Assembly (NCBI GenBank): GCA_910586585.1
Contig: CAJUKA010000044.1
Coordinates: 8,706-33,927, forward strand
DNA length: 25,222 nt
Direction: 5' to 3'
Source of the DNA: an uncultured Lachnospiraceae bacterium
GTDB lineage: Bacteria; Bacillota; Clostridia; Lachnospirales; Lachnospiraceae
Within the stretch, counting starts at the first letter, position 1; each line of letters starts with the position of its first letter. The notes below the pieces were generated by a model, which saw only the letters and a list, made by a program, of their open reading frames with translations, did no database searches and was not told the DNA's origin. A program made the position numbers and the translations under genes. Positions 1 to 6,979 of the stretch are shown piece after piece.

Positions 1-366
1 TGCGCGACAGCTCTTAAGGATAAAGCCGCTTCGTCGCACCTCTACTGAGAGCAACCTTCATTCGTTAGAACTCTCATTAAAGTTCCTCTCGTGTGTCTTT
101 GCGTCTTTATTATAGTCGCTGCACGACAGCTCTTAAGGATAAAGCCGCTTCGTCACACCTTTACTGAGAGGCACTTTCATTCGTAAGAACTCTCATAAAA
201 GTTCCTCTCGTGTGTCTTTGCGTCTTTATTTATAGTTGCTGCGCGACAGCTCTTAAGGATAAAGCCGCTTCGTCACACCTCTACTGAGAGGCACTTTCAT
301 TCGTTAGAACTCTCATTAAAGTTCCTCTCGTGTGTCTTTGCGTCTTTATTTTTAGTCGCTGCGCGA
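1..366 (-). repeat. Tandem leader-repeat array 1 (three ~120-bp units, runs off the left edge)
   Basis: Three near-identical units start with GCGCGACAGCTCTTAAG-like sequence at 2, 121 and 241, with a fourth partial at 361, giving periods of 119, 120 and 120 bp. Each unit has the small palindrome GTCGC-TGC-GCGAC, long imperfect arms (ATAAAGCCGC... against ...GCGTCTTTAT), and inner GAGAG/CTCTC arms. The array lies beyond the AraC terminator and leaves the window, so the gene it precedes (expected on the minus strand) is not visible. Same family as the arrays near 1346, 4558, 10921 and 13098. Confidence 0.9.
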
Positions 367-451
367 CTTTATCATCTTATTAAAAACAGCCCTTTTCATA
401 TACAAAATGTACATTTTTATATGTGTGAAACTAAATTTATTATACAAAAAG

Positions 452-483
452 ACAGCAGAGGAAAGATAGCTTTCTTCTGCTGT
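452..483 (-). terminator. Rho-independent terminator of the AraC gene
   Basis: Fourteen-base arms ACAGCAGAGGAAAG (452-465) and CTTTCTTCTGCTGT (470-483) pair with a single wobble around a 4-base loop. On the minus strand the hairpin is followed by CTTTTTG. It starts five bases after the AraC stop codon. Confidence 0.85.
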
Positions 484-487
484 AAAC

Positions 488-1327
488 TCATACAATTTTG
501 CTATTTTTTCGTGCTTCCAGAGGAGTACATCCAAAATACCTGCGAAACATGCGCCCAAAATTATTGTAATCTGAAAAACCTACTGCTTCCGCTACCTCCG
601 TCGCCATAAAATTTTCCTTTTTCAGAAGGTTCATTGCCTTATTGAGTCGAACTTCATTGATATACTGCAACGGGGAAATGCCTGCGCTTTCTTTAAAAAT
701 ATGACAGAAACGCCCTTCGCTCAAATGTACCAAATCCGCCAGATCCCGATTCGTTATAACTTCTGTATAGTGTTTTTCTATATATTGATACACTGTATTT
801 AGCCGTTCTAGTTTCTTGCGCCGCCTCAATCCATCCTCTTCTGAAAGCATTTCCAGCGCATTGTTGCGCGCCAGATATGTGACAAGCTTCAAAAGCTCTC
901 CCTTGCAGACCAAACGATAGCCGATTTCTTTTTTCTGGTATTCCTCATAGATGTGCAGCATAAGCTTGGAAATCTCAGAATCTCCGGAAATAATCGGGCA
1001 AAAAATAATATTTTTATCCGCAAATTCCTTGGAAAACGCCTCCATATCAAAAATCGCTACCAAAATTTCCATAAGCCCGCCCACACAATATCCCTCATGC
1101 AGGACATTGCTGTTTGCAATCACCAGATCCCCTTCCTTGGCCTTTAGCTCTTCCTGTTCGAGTCGGATCATCGTCTGCCCGCGCACTACATAGTGCAGTT
1201 CTATCTGCTCATGCCAATGTACCTTGAAATACCTTCCCTTGTTATCACATTTATTCACTATCAATTGAATTGGAAATTCCTGATCTTTGAGTATTTTCTT
1301 TTCATAAAGTGCCAAATTCCGTGCCAC
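488..1327 (-). CDS. AraC-family transcriptional regulator
   Basis: A 279-residue protein with the usual two-domain AraC layout. The N-terminal cupin-like sensor (about residues 15-150) contains HWHEQIELHYV and the glycine-rich turn EGDLVI. The C-terminal double helix-turn-helix (about 180-279) has LADLVHLSEGRFCHIFKE as first HTH and VAEAVGFSDYNNFGRMFRR as second, the latter being the family signature. The start is GTG at 1327, eight bases after AGGAGG. That ribosome site is fused to the gene-proximal end of a tandem-repeat array. It probably senses a sugar or other small ligand; the target is not evident. The dipeptidase and flavoprotein genes upstream on the same strand are candidate co-transcribed neighbours. 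A clear terminator follows. Confidence 0.9.
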   Translation of the reverse strand: MARNLALYEKKILKDQEFPIQLIVNKCDNKGRYFKVHWHEQIELHYVVRGQTMIRLEQEELKAKEGDLVIANSNVLHEGYCVGGLMEILVAIFDMEAFSKEFADKNIIFCPIISGDSEISKLMLHIYEEYQKKEIGYRLVCKGELLKLVTYLARNNALEMLSEEDGLRRRKKLERLNTVYQYIEKHYTEVITNRDLADLVHLSEGRFCHIFKESAGISPLQYINEVRLNKAMNLLKKENFMATEVAEAVGFSDYNNFGRMFRRYFGCTPLEARKNSKIV

Positions 1328-1345
1328 TGATAAAGCCTCCTATTT

Positions 1346-1534
1346 TAAATCGCTGCGCGATAGCACTAAAGATTAAAGTCTCTTCGCCGCACCTTGTTTT
1401 GAGAGAAACTTTCATTCGAAAAGTCTCTCATAAAAGTTCCTCTCGTGCGCCTTTGCGACTTTATTTTTTTCGCTGCGCGATAGCACTAAAGATTAAAGTC
1501 TCTTCGCCGCACCTTGTTTTGAGAGAAACTTTCA
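1346..1534 (-). repeat. Tandem leader-repeat array 2 (1.6 units) in front of araC
   Basis: CGCTGCGCGATAGC occurs at 1350 and 1470 (period 120). The second unit is cut off at about 1534, close to the dipeptidase stop. Read toward the gene, the array ends CGCGCAGCGATTTAAAATAGGAGG and then the GTG start of the AraC gene. The units carry GAGAGAAACTTT and AAAGTTCCTCTC arms. This is a distinct subfamily from arrays 1, 4 and 5 (ACTAAAGATTAAAG core). Confidence 0.88.
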
Positions 1535-1555
1535 GACATCCCCTGTTTCCTTTCT

Positions 1556-2542
1556 TTATGACAACATCTCTTGATAGACCTTCATCACGTTCCGGTATAA
1601 AATATTTTCAATTTCTTCATTTGTAAAATGCTGGCGTTCAAATTCCTCAACAAGTTTTTGCATCTGGGAACAATCTTGAATCTCAAGGGTTCCACCAATT
1701 CCGTCAAAATCCGATCCAAGTCCAATGCATTCACTGCCACCTACGTTGATGATATGGCGTGCATGTGCTGCAATTGATGATACTTTGGAATTGCTGTCAT
1801 TTGTCTCATTTAGAAAATTTCCATAAAAATTTAGTCCCATAACGCCGCCTCTGTCCGCGATTGCCCGAATCATATCATCCGTAAGGTTTCTGTAATGACC
1901 GCATAGTGAACGCGCGTTTGAATGACTTGCTACAAATGGTCTTTTTGTGTTTTTTGCAATATCCCAAAAACCTTTATCTGACAAATGGGATACATCAATT
2001 ATCATGCCAAGCTCTTCCATCCGTTCTATAAACGCAAATCCTTTCTTTGTCAGTCCTTGTGTATTGTCAAACATCAAAAATCCTTTGTCATCTTTGTCGT
2101 CATGCTCAATATTAGGACTCGCAAGTTCATTTTGATAATTCCAGGTCAGTGTCATCATCCGCGCGCCAAGATTATACAACGTTTCCAAATTTTTGAGTTC
2201 TCCTTGACAGCATCCGCCCTCCTCGATGGTCATCAAAGCAGACAGTTTTCCCCGCTTTTCATTTTCAAGAATATCAAAATACGTTTTTACGATGCTGATA
2301 TCATTTTTATTTTCTGCCATCTCATTATAAAACACATCTGTCAGCTCCAAAACACAGGCAAAGGGATCAAGTTCTTTTTCCAAATCAATATACAAGGCAA
2401 AGTTTTGTACCAAATATCCTGCCGCTTTCATTTTCAAAATATCCATGTGAAGATTATTTTGATAAAGTTTCTGTGGATACTCCCCTTTTCTGCTCTCCCA
2501 TATTTTGGAGATGGTATCACAATGCATATCCGCTATTTTCAT
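1556..2542 (-). CDS. Membrane-dipeptidase family (M19) dipeptidase
   Basis: A zinc dipeptidase of the renal-dipeptidase/amidohydrolase family, cytoplasmic here because no signal peptide is present. Seen near the N-terminus is DMHCDT (His and Asp metal ligands), then TIEEGGCC with the bridging Glu, DVSHLSDKGF and FVASHSNARSLCGH with the two further His ligands, and GSDFDGIGG near the C-terminus. The family cleaves dipeptides, often with a D-amino acid at the second position, so a role on peptidoglycan-derived dipeptides would fit the wider window but is not proven. I chose the ATG at 2542 (AGGA nine bases upstream) over an ATG six codons earlier. About 328 residues, normal for the family. It lies 35 bases after the flavoprotein gene, so the two are probably co-transcribed. 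Confidence 0.9.
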   Translation of the reverse strand: MKIADMHCDTISKIWESRKGEYPQKLYQNNLHMDILKMKAAGYLVQNFALYIDLEKELDPFACVLELTDVFYNEMAENKNDISIVKTYFDILENEKRGKLSALMTIEEGGCCQGELKNLETLYNLGARMMTLTWNYQNELASPNIEHDDKDDKGFLMFDNTQGLTKKGFAFIERMEELGMIIDVSHLSDKGFWDIAKNTKRPFVASHSNARSLCGHYRNLTDDMIRAIADRGGVMGLNFYGNFLNETNDSNSKVSSIAAHARHIINVGGSECIGLGSDFDGIGGTLEIQDCSQMQKLVEEFERQHFTNEEIENILYRNVMKVYQEMLS

Positions 2543-2577
2543 AATTTGCTGTCCTTTCATTTTGTGCTGATTTCCTG

Positions 2578-3996
2578 TTATGCATGGCGAATATTGGTAA
2601 ATTCAGAGATTTCTCTATTAATTGTCACCAAATCATCCACACTCAAATCGTGAACAGAAGAATGTCCTGTAATTCTTGCAAAGCTTTTTAATTCTGCCAG
2701 TGTCACATTGAGGTAATTTGCTACTCTCTGTGCGGACTGTTCTACTTTTAGGCGCTCTCTCAGCGCAGGATTTTGTGTCGCAATGCCAACTGGACAATTA
2801 CCTGATCCACAGATACGATACTGTTGACATGCCGCCGCAATCAGAGCAGCGCTTGCTACTGCCACAGCATCTGCCCCCATGGCAAGCGCCTTAGCAACAT
2901 CTGCCGAAATTCTAAGTCCCCCCGTAATCACAAGCGAAATATCTGATTTTACGCTATCCAGATATTTTCTAGCGCGATACAGTGCATAGATGGTCGGAAC
3001 GGTGGTCGCTTCACGCAGGAATAAGGGGCTTGAGCCAGTCGCACCACCTCTTCCATCAATTGTAATAAAATCTGGTTCTGCAAAAACACAAAATTCCAAA
3101 TCTCTCTCAATTCTTCCGGCTGCAATTTTAATGCCAATCGGTCTGCCGTCTGAACGATTTCGCAGCATTGTCACCATTTCCTTCAAATCCTCTTTGGTAT
3201 TCAGTTCTGCGAACTTACTAGGACTCTGGATATCTTCACCAGGCTTTTTCCCGCGCAGTGCGGCAATCTCCTCAGTTACTTTCTCACCAGGCAGATGTCC
3301 GCCCATACCAGGTTTTGTTCCCTGCCCAATTTTTATTTCAATCGCGTCTGCATTGCGCAAATTCTCATCGGTCACACTATATTTGTTTGGTATGTACTCA
3401 AATATATATTTATATGAAGCTTCTCGTTCTTCTGGCAAAATGCCGCCTTCGCCGCTGCACATTGCAGTTTTTGCCATAGCTGACCCTTTTGCAAGCGCCA
3501 CTTTGATTTCTTTTGACAATGCCCCAAAAGACATATGGGAAACATAGACTGGATTTTCCAGAATCATTGGTTTTTTTGCATGTTTTCCGATCACTGTCAT
3601 CGTTGAAACGGGTGCATCATCCGCTAATGGCGCCGGATTCAACTGCGCGCCCAAAAGCAAGATATCGTCCCAGTTTGGCATTGGCATCCTTGTCCCCATA
3701 GAACCGCCAATTGTCTTTCCAGTCACTGCCATTTGATGAATTTCTTCCATATAACGGCAGGACTTGTCGATTCTATAAAAATTCTTATCATACTCCAAAT
3801 CCGCAGAACATATCCCAGATTTTTGACCTGATTCGCCTTCTGGTTCTTTACTGTCTGAATTCAAATCACTCACCTGCGCATTTTCAGCAGGCTCCTCTCT
3901 AAATTTTGATGCAGGCTGATGACACACTGGGCATTCATCTGGCGCTGCGTCGCCTTCATAAACAAATCCACAAACTGTACAAACAAACTTACCCAT
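2578..3996 (-). CDS. Rubredoxin-fused glutamate-synthase-like FMN protein
   Basis: About 472 residues. An N-terminal rubredoxin-like iron domain has two CxxC pairs, CTVCGF and CPVCH (Cys 6, 9, 22 and 25 from the chosen start). A variable linker (about 33-70) leads to a GltB-type FMN-binding barrel, recognised by FITIDGRGGATGSSPL, TGGLRISADVAKALAMGADA and the iron-sulfur segment CGSGNCPVGIATQNP. The family relates to the synthase domain of glutamate synthase but lacks the amidotransferase and large central domains. Its natural reaction is not settled for such stand-alone forms. The start is ATG 3996, where the rubredoxin domain begins and GGGA lies upstream; an earlier in-frame TTG at 4062 adds only an unlikely leader. 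A consensus-spaced promoter is at 4076-4104. Confidence 0.88.
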   Translation of the reverse strand: MGKFVCTVCGFVYEGDAAPDECPVCHQPASKFREEPAENAQVSDLNSDSKEPEGESGQKSGICSADLEYDKNFYRIDKSCRYMEEIHQMAVTGKTIGGSMGTRMPMPNWDDILLLGAQLNPAPLADDAPVSTMTVIGKHAKKPMILENPVYVSHMSFGALSKEIKVALAKGSAMAKTAMCSGEGGILPEEREASYKYIFEYIPNKYSVTDENLRNADAIEIKIGQGTKPGMGGHLPGEKVTEEIAALRGKKPGEDIQSPSKFAELNTKEDLKEMVTMLRNRSDGRPIGIKIAAGRIERDLEFCVFAEPDFITIDGRGGATGSSPLFLREATTVPTIYALYRARKYLDSVKSDISLVITGGLRISADVAKALAMGADAVAVASAALIAAACQQYRICGSGNCPVGIATQNPALRERLKVEQSAQRVANYLNVTLAELKSFARITGHSSVHDLSVDDLVTINREISEFTNIRHA

Positions 3997-4075
3997 CTTC
4001 TGTCCCTTTTCCTTTCTGGACTCTTTCCTAAAGAACCCTCCATGCCAAAACATTTTTAACAACTAACTGTCTTTT

Positions 4076-4104
4076 ATTTTATCAGATTAGATAATGAAAT
4101 GCAA
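4076..4104 (-). promoter_or_regulatory. Sigma-A promoter for the flavoprotein/dipeptidase genes
   Basis: On the minus strand TTGCAT (4099-4104) is separated by exactly 17 bases from TAAAAT (4076-4081). Transcription would start near 4069, about 70 bases before the ATG at 3996. It lies inside the 3' end of the second small ORF. Confidence 0.6.
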
Positions 4105-4210
4105 AAGATTTGCACCAAATCGGGAATTTAATCCCACCAGCGATAATAGCAAAAAAATCCTTGTCAAATTTAAGTACAGTTAAATCGTTCCCTTTTTGCT
4201 GCGCATTCAT
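4082..4210 (-). CDS. Hypothetical 42-residue ORF overlapping the preceding small ORF
   Basis: ATG at 4210 overlaps the TGA of the upstream small ORF in an ATGA arrangement, which would allow coupled translation. The product (MNAQQKGNDLTVLKFDKDFF...) matches nothing I recognise. It has no independent ribosome site, and its last codons overlap the promoter of the next gene. It may be a real second peptide or the frameshifted tail of one decayed gene. Low confidence. Confidence 0.3.
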   Translation of the reverse strand: MNAQQKGNDLTVLKFDKDFFAIIAGGIKFPIWCKSFAFHYLI

Positions 4211-4362
4211 GTCGTTCTACCTTTCTTTTCAATTGTGATTGGACAATTTTCACTATGCGTCTCAAGCCACTGTATAATATCATCAAATCTTTCTTTTGTT
4301 AATGCATGGCCGCCTTCATACTGCCTATGCTGCACTATCTCATTTCTCAGATTCTTACTCAT
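4207..4362 (-). CDS. Hypothetical 51-residue protein with its own promoter and ribosome site
   Basis: Start ATG at 4362 follows AAAGGA by eight bases, and a strong promoter lies about 40 bases upstream (4400-4428), which is why I keep this short ORF. The product begins MSKNLRNEIVQHRQYEGGH, is polar, has no membrane segment or cysteine motif, and belongs to no family I know. It ends in TGA overlapping the ATG of a second small ORF. It could be a small regulator, or the remnant of a longer gene whose second half is out of frame. Confidence 0.5.
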   Translation of the reverse strand: MSKNLRNEIVQHRQYEGGHALTKERFDDIIQWLETHSENCPITIEKKGRTT

Positions 4363-4399
4363 ACTGTTATCCTTTCAGAATAAACGTTTTGATAGGGCT

Positions 4400-4428
4400 A
4401 TTATAACTCTATCCAATAAAATCAGCAA
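4400..4428 (-). promoter_or_regulatory. Sigma-A promoter for the small ORF pair
   Basis: On the minus strand TTGCTG (4423-4428), a 17-base spacer and a perfect TATAAT (4400-4405). The predicted start of transcription is near 4393, about 30 bases before the ATG at 4362. Confidence 0.65.
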
Positions 4429-4557
4429 GTTCATCCATGCGTTTATTCTGAAGCATCAAAGCTGTTGTATTAGTTTGATATTTGTTTCAAACCTATTCCA
4501 TCTGAACTGGTATTGTTATATAATAAAATATGAAGTGTTTTTGAAATTTAATTTTTG

Positions 4558-4830
4558 CGACTTTGCCCTTTAGCGCTATCGCGCAGCGATTAGTAAAGTC
4601 GTAAAGACGCACGAGAGAAACTTTTATGCGTGCCCTTTCGAATGAAAGTTTCTCTCTGTTCAGGTGGGTCGAAGCGACTTTGCACTTTAGCGCTATCGCG
4701 CAGCGATTTAGTAAAGTCGCGAGGACACACGAGCGGAACTTTTATGCGTGCCCTTTCGAGTGAAAGTTTCTCTCTGTTCAGGTGGGTCGCAGCGACTTTG
4801 CTCTTTAGCGCTATCGCGCAGCGATTTATA
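4558..4830 (+). repeat. Tandem leader-repeat array 3 (2.3 units, inverted relative to the others)
   Basis: TCGCGCAGCGA recurs at 4579, 4696 and 4814 (periods 117 and 118). The array is inverted compared with the four others, and so is the gene that follows it (plus strand). It ends CGCGCAGCGATTTATAATAGGAGG directly before that gene. Arms include GAGAGAAACTTTTATGCG and the reverse GAAAGTTTCTCTC. The last bases before AGGAGG match those in arrays 4 and 5. Confidence 0.9.
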
Positions 4831-4845
4831 ATAGGAGGTATTGGC

Positions 4846-5370
4846 TTGTATAATCGTTATGGGGATATTTCAAAATTTGTTACAAATGCAGAACAACTGT
4901 GCGTTGCAGAGGATGGTTTTGTCTACCTTTCCCTGGAGAAGGATTATGGTATCGCAGTGGATATGGACAGCTGCTATGGTTCGCTGAATGAACTAAAATC
5001 TTTTCTTATTTGTTTATCAAAGCATATTTGTGAATTGGACAATCTTGTTCAGCGATTCAATCAGAAAAAGAGAGTCAGAAATGACGGGTACGGATATGTG
5101 TGTCTTCCAAGCCCCAGAGGAATTTTACGGTTTGATTATTCACAGAGCATGGAAAATGACCCCGACCCACAAGAAAAAGAGTTCCCCTTTGAATTGGCAA
5201 TTATTTATGTGGAAGAACCCAATCATATTGTTTTTGAATACTGGTGTACTGTTAAAGCCTCCTATCTTTTTGTTACTTTTGAATATAAAGAGAACAACTT
5301 TTTCTTACGGAAATATGGCGTTTTTGATTGCATTCCGGATAATTGGGAAGCGGATGATTCATTTCATTAA
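4846..5370 (+). CDS. Hypothetical protein, 174 residues, repeat-led
   Basis: I do not recognise the family. The start is TTG at 4846, seven bases after AGGAGG (4833-4838). The reading frame stays open back through the repeat array, but that part is repeat and not protein. The product is soluble and rather aromatic and acidic, with a beta-rich-looking C-terminal half (ELAIIYVEEPNHIVFEYWC, then SYLFVTFEYKENNFFLRKYG). There is no signal peptide or membrane helix. Size, composition and position among accessory genes would fit an immunity-type or other accessory protein, but that is only a guess. It is the only repeat-led gene on the plus strand and converges on the decayed phosphotransferase. Confidence 0.65.
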   Translation: MYNRYGDISKFVTNAEQLCVAEDGFVYLSLEKDYGIAVDMDSCYGSLNELKSFLICLSKHICELDNLVQRFNQKKRVRNDGYGYVCLPSPRGILRFDYSQSMENDPDPQEKEFPFELAIIYVEEPNHIVFEYWCTVKASYLFVTFEYKENNFFLRKYGVFDCIPDNWEADDSFH

Positions 5371-5518
5371 CATCTACTTTTTTTATAAATCTCCCTTGAT
5401 AAGCATATATTTAAAAAGTATCCCCACCAACTCCAGTTGTCATTTTATGAATATCAGAAACTTCAAAGCCGTATTCTTGTAATAAATTCCGCCTAATCCT
5501 CTCTGATATATTCTGCAT
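5351..5518 (-). pseudogene. Remnant of a phosphotransferase (APH/choline-kinase-like) N-terminus
   Basis: An ORF starting ATG 5518, overlapping the end of the DUF2087 gene by 26 bases, reads MQNISERIRRNLLQEYGFE and continues through KMTTGVGGDTF to a TAA at 5411-5413. The same frame continues after the stop with GRFIKKVDVNEMNHP. This has the pattern of the glycine-loop start of aminoglycoside-phosphotransferase-like kinases (GGxGNTF, then a beta strand with Lys, then NEMNHP). After about 5351 the similarity stops at the end of the convergent plus-strand gene. I read this as a kinase gene with an in-frame stop and a 3' deletion. The assignment is from pattern memory and needs a search. Confidence 0.4.
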
Positions 5519-5813
5519 ATACAGTTCTCCAATCATTTTCTACCCAATACTCCGAACCATCCCGAAGTCTTCCAATCAATTTATATTGAAACATCTCCCT
5601 GCGAATTAACTCTATATCACGAAATGCAATATTTAACCTAATAATTTCGTTTATCTCTTTTTCTGTATATTTCCTATTTGCGTCAATTTGTTCTGTAATT
5701 TTTATAAGAGCAATAATCCTCATTGGTCTTTTAGATGGGTATTGTATTAACCTTCCATCAACGTCATAATAGTTCTCTAGCTTTTTACAATATATTTGAA
5801 TCGATTTTTCCAT
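5493..5813 (-). CDS. DUF2087 domain protein
   Basis: A 106-residue protein whose middle and end match the DUF2087 pattern: PSKRPMRIIALIKITEQ, then the winged-helix-like RKYTEKEINEIIR, then FRDIELIRREMFQYKLIG and RDGSEYWV. The domain is a small winged-helix-like fold often found alone or attached to DNA-binding regulators; its biochemical role is unknown. The start is ATG 5813, because GGAGGG lies seven bases upstream; an upstream ATG adds 11 residues without a better ribosome site. Its 3' end overlaps the start of the phosphotransferase remnant, suggesting the two were once translationally coupled. Confidence 0.75.
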   Translation of the reverse strand: MEKSIQIYCKKLENYYDVDGRLIQYPSKRPMRIIALIKITEQIDANRKYTEKEINEIIRLNIAFRDIELIRREMFQYKLIGRLRDGSEYWVENDWRTVYAEYIRED

Positions 5814-6032
5814 TCTATCTCCCTCCATCAAATTTCCATATGACAATTTATATCATGTTATTATTTTACCAGAACCTTTCCCTTGTCCGCTTGAGAACCT
5901 GCCAGATTAGATTTACCGTTTTAGAACTTACCAAAATTTCTCTTTTCACTCCATTACAGTAACTACAACTTAATGATTCTATTTTTAATATCTTCAAAAT
6001 ATTGTATACTTTTTTGTCCTGAAAAATATTAT

Positions 6033-6461
6033 TTATGTTATCCTCAAACTATCATGGCGAAGAAATCCTAAATTATATTTTTCTTTCGCCCTTGCTTTTT
6101 TTAATGCCATATTAATGATATCATCTATATTGCTACCTGTAACCTTATCATATTTTGGGATGCGAAGTACTTCTTGTTTAGAAAATTCTTCTTCCTTTAC
6201 CTGCTCTTCAAATAATTCTTCCAAATTCTCTGATTCTAATGCCGCTTTTAATACCTTTGTTGTATACTCAGATATCCCATTCCAACTATCATATAAATCT
6301 TTTACTGCTCTATCAATTTTACTATAATCAAGCGGTTTTCCTATTCTTTTTTGTTCATTTAATATTCCTACAATATCAGACAAATCCTTTTTATATCGTC
6401 TGCCTGACATCAATTTCATAGCTATAAGATACTCTGCATTAGAGGTTCGGGCAAAGTACAA
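6033..6461 (-). CDS. C-terminal part of a DUF6036/AbiEii-like nucleotidyltransferase (probably truncated)
   Basis: A 142-residue ORF with a TTG start, overlapping the upstream HTH gene by about 40 bases in another frame. The segment NAEYLIAMKLMSGRRYKKDL followed by SDIVGIL is the typical middle of DUF6036/AbiEii-type nucleotidyltransferases, which normally have 80-100 residues before it including the GG...D catalytic strand. None of that catalytic part is present between the two genes, so the ORF looks like a 5'-deleted toxin gene. The C-terminus (VKEEEFSKQEVLRIPK and onward) is charged. GAGGA lies upstream of the TTG, so it may still be translated. HTH-antitoxin plus nucleotidyltransferase-toxin order is the known context of the family. 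Confidence 0.55.
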   Translation of the reverse strand: MYFARTSNAEYLIAMKLMSGRRYKKDLSDIVGILNEQKRIGKPLDYSKIDRAVKDLYDSWNGISEYTTKVLKAALESENLEELFEEQVKEEEFSKQEVLRIPKYDKVTGSNIDDIINMALKKARAKEKYNLGFLRHDSLRIT

Positions 6462-6898
6462 CTTCGTATATCCTCATAGTCCTGGCATAATGGCAATTCA
6501 TTTTCCCTGCTTAAATAATCTATCATTGCCAATAAATAAAAACTTTCTGGATACCATTTCCTATCCCAATAAAGCCTTATTTTATCTTCTTTCAAAGTAT
6601 CAATAATAAAATCAATGTCACCTCTGTCTTTAACTAAGTGACATATATTGCTTTTAAAAGTTTCAAAATCACTTCTATACAGCATTAATTTTCTATCTTC
6701 CAAACGTTCTTCTAGAAGCTCTTCCATAGCTATATTAAGCACTTTTGCCAACCTATAAACTGTTTCAGCAGTACACTTTTCGATTTTTGTTTTCCCCTTT
6801 ACGATATCTAAAAGCGTTGTATATGGCACATTACTTTCTTTTGAACATCGGTACACTGATATTTTTTTCCTTTTTAATATTGTAGCTAATTCCATCAT
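6422..6898 (-). CDS. HTH (Cro/CI-type) regulator, probable antitoxin
   Basis: 158 residues. The N-terminal HTH (about 3-66) has LKRKKISVYRCSKESNVPYT, then LLDIVKGKTKIEKCTAETVY and ALKVLN-type helix 5 (RLAKVLNIAMEELL). The C-terminal domain (about 70-158) contains LYRSDFETFKSNICHLVKDR and WYPESFYLLAMIDYLSRENE, a pattern I associate with clostridial HTH proteins next to nucleotidyltransferase-type toxins. Two tandem ATG codons (6898 and 6895) follow AGAGG; either may be used. The promoter has a palindrome between -35 and -10, which fits autorepression. Its 3' end overlaps the nucleotidyltransferase remnant. Confidence 0.8.
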   Translation of the reverse strand: MMELATILKRKKISVYRCSKESNVPYTTLLDIVKGKTKIEKCTAETVYRLAKVLNIAMEELLEERLEDRKLMLYRSDFETFKSNICHLVKDRGDIDFIIDTLKEDKIRLYWDRKWYPESFYLLAMIDYLSRENELPLCQDYEDIRSCTLPEPLMQSIL

Positions 6899-6928
6899 TC
6901 ATACCTCTATAAAATCAATCATAATTCT

Positions 6929-6957
6929 ATTGTAACGGTGTACCGTCACAAGGTCAA
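6929..6957 (-). promoter_or_regulatory. Promoter with an embedded palindromic operator
   Basis: TTGACC (6952-6957), 17-base spacer, TACAAT (6929-6934) on the minus strand. Inside the spacer, abutting the -10, lies the inverted repeat ACGGT-GT-ACCGT (6935-6946). A palindrome in this place is the classic layout for repression by the downstream HTH protein. Transcription would begin near 6922, about 25 bases before the ATG. Confidence 0.75.
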
Positions 6958-6979
6958 GACATAGGAAAATCAATTACCA

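Noticed and set aside
1..366. CRISPR array.
   Set aside because: Whole 120-bp units repeat without unique spacers, and no cas gene is nearby.
4196..4573. Plus-strand 125-residue hydrophobic ORF.
   Set aside because: It is the antisense shadow of the 51-residue ORF and its promoter, and it ends in the repeat array without a ribosome site.
4630..4845. N-terminal extension of the 174-residue protein through array 3.
   Set aside because: The extension is repeat sequence and the AGGAGG at 4833-4838 fits the TTG at 4846; no ribosome site precedes the upstream ATG.
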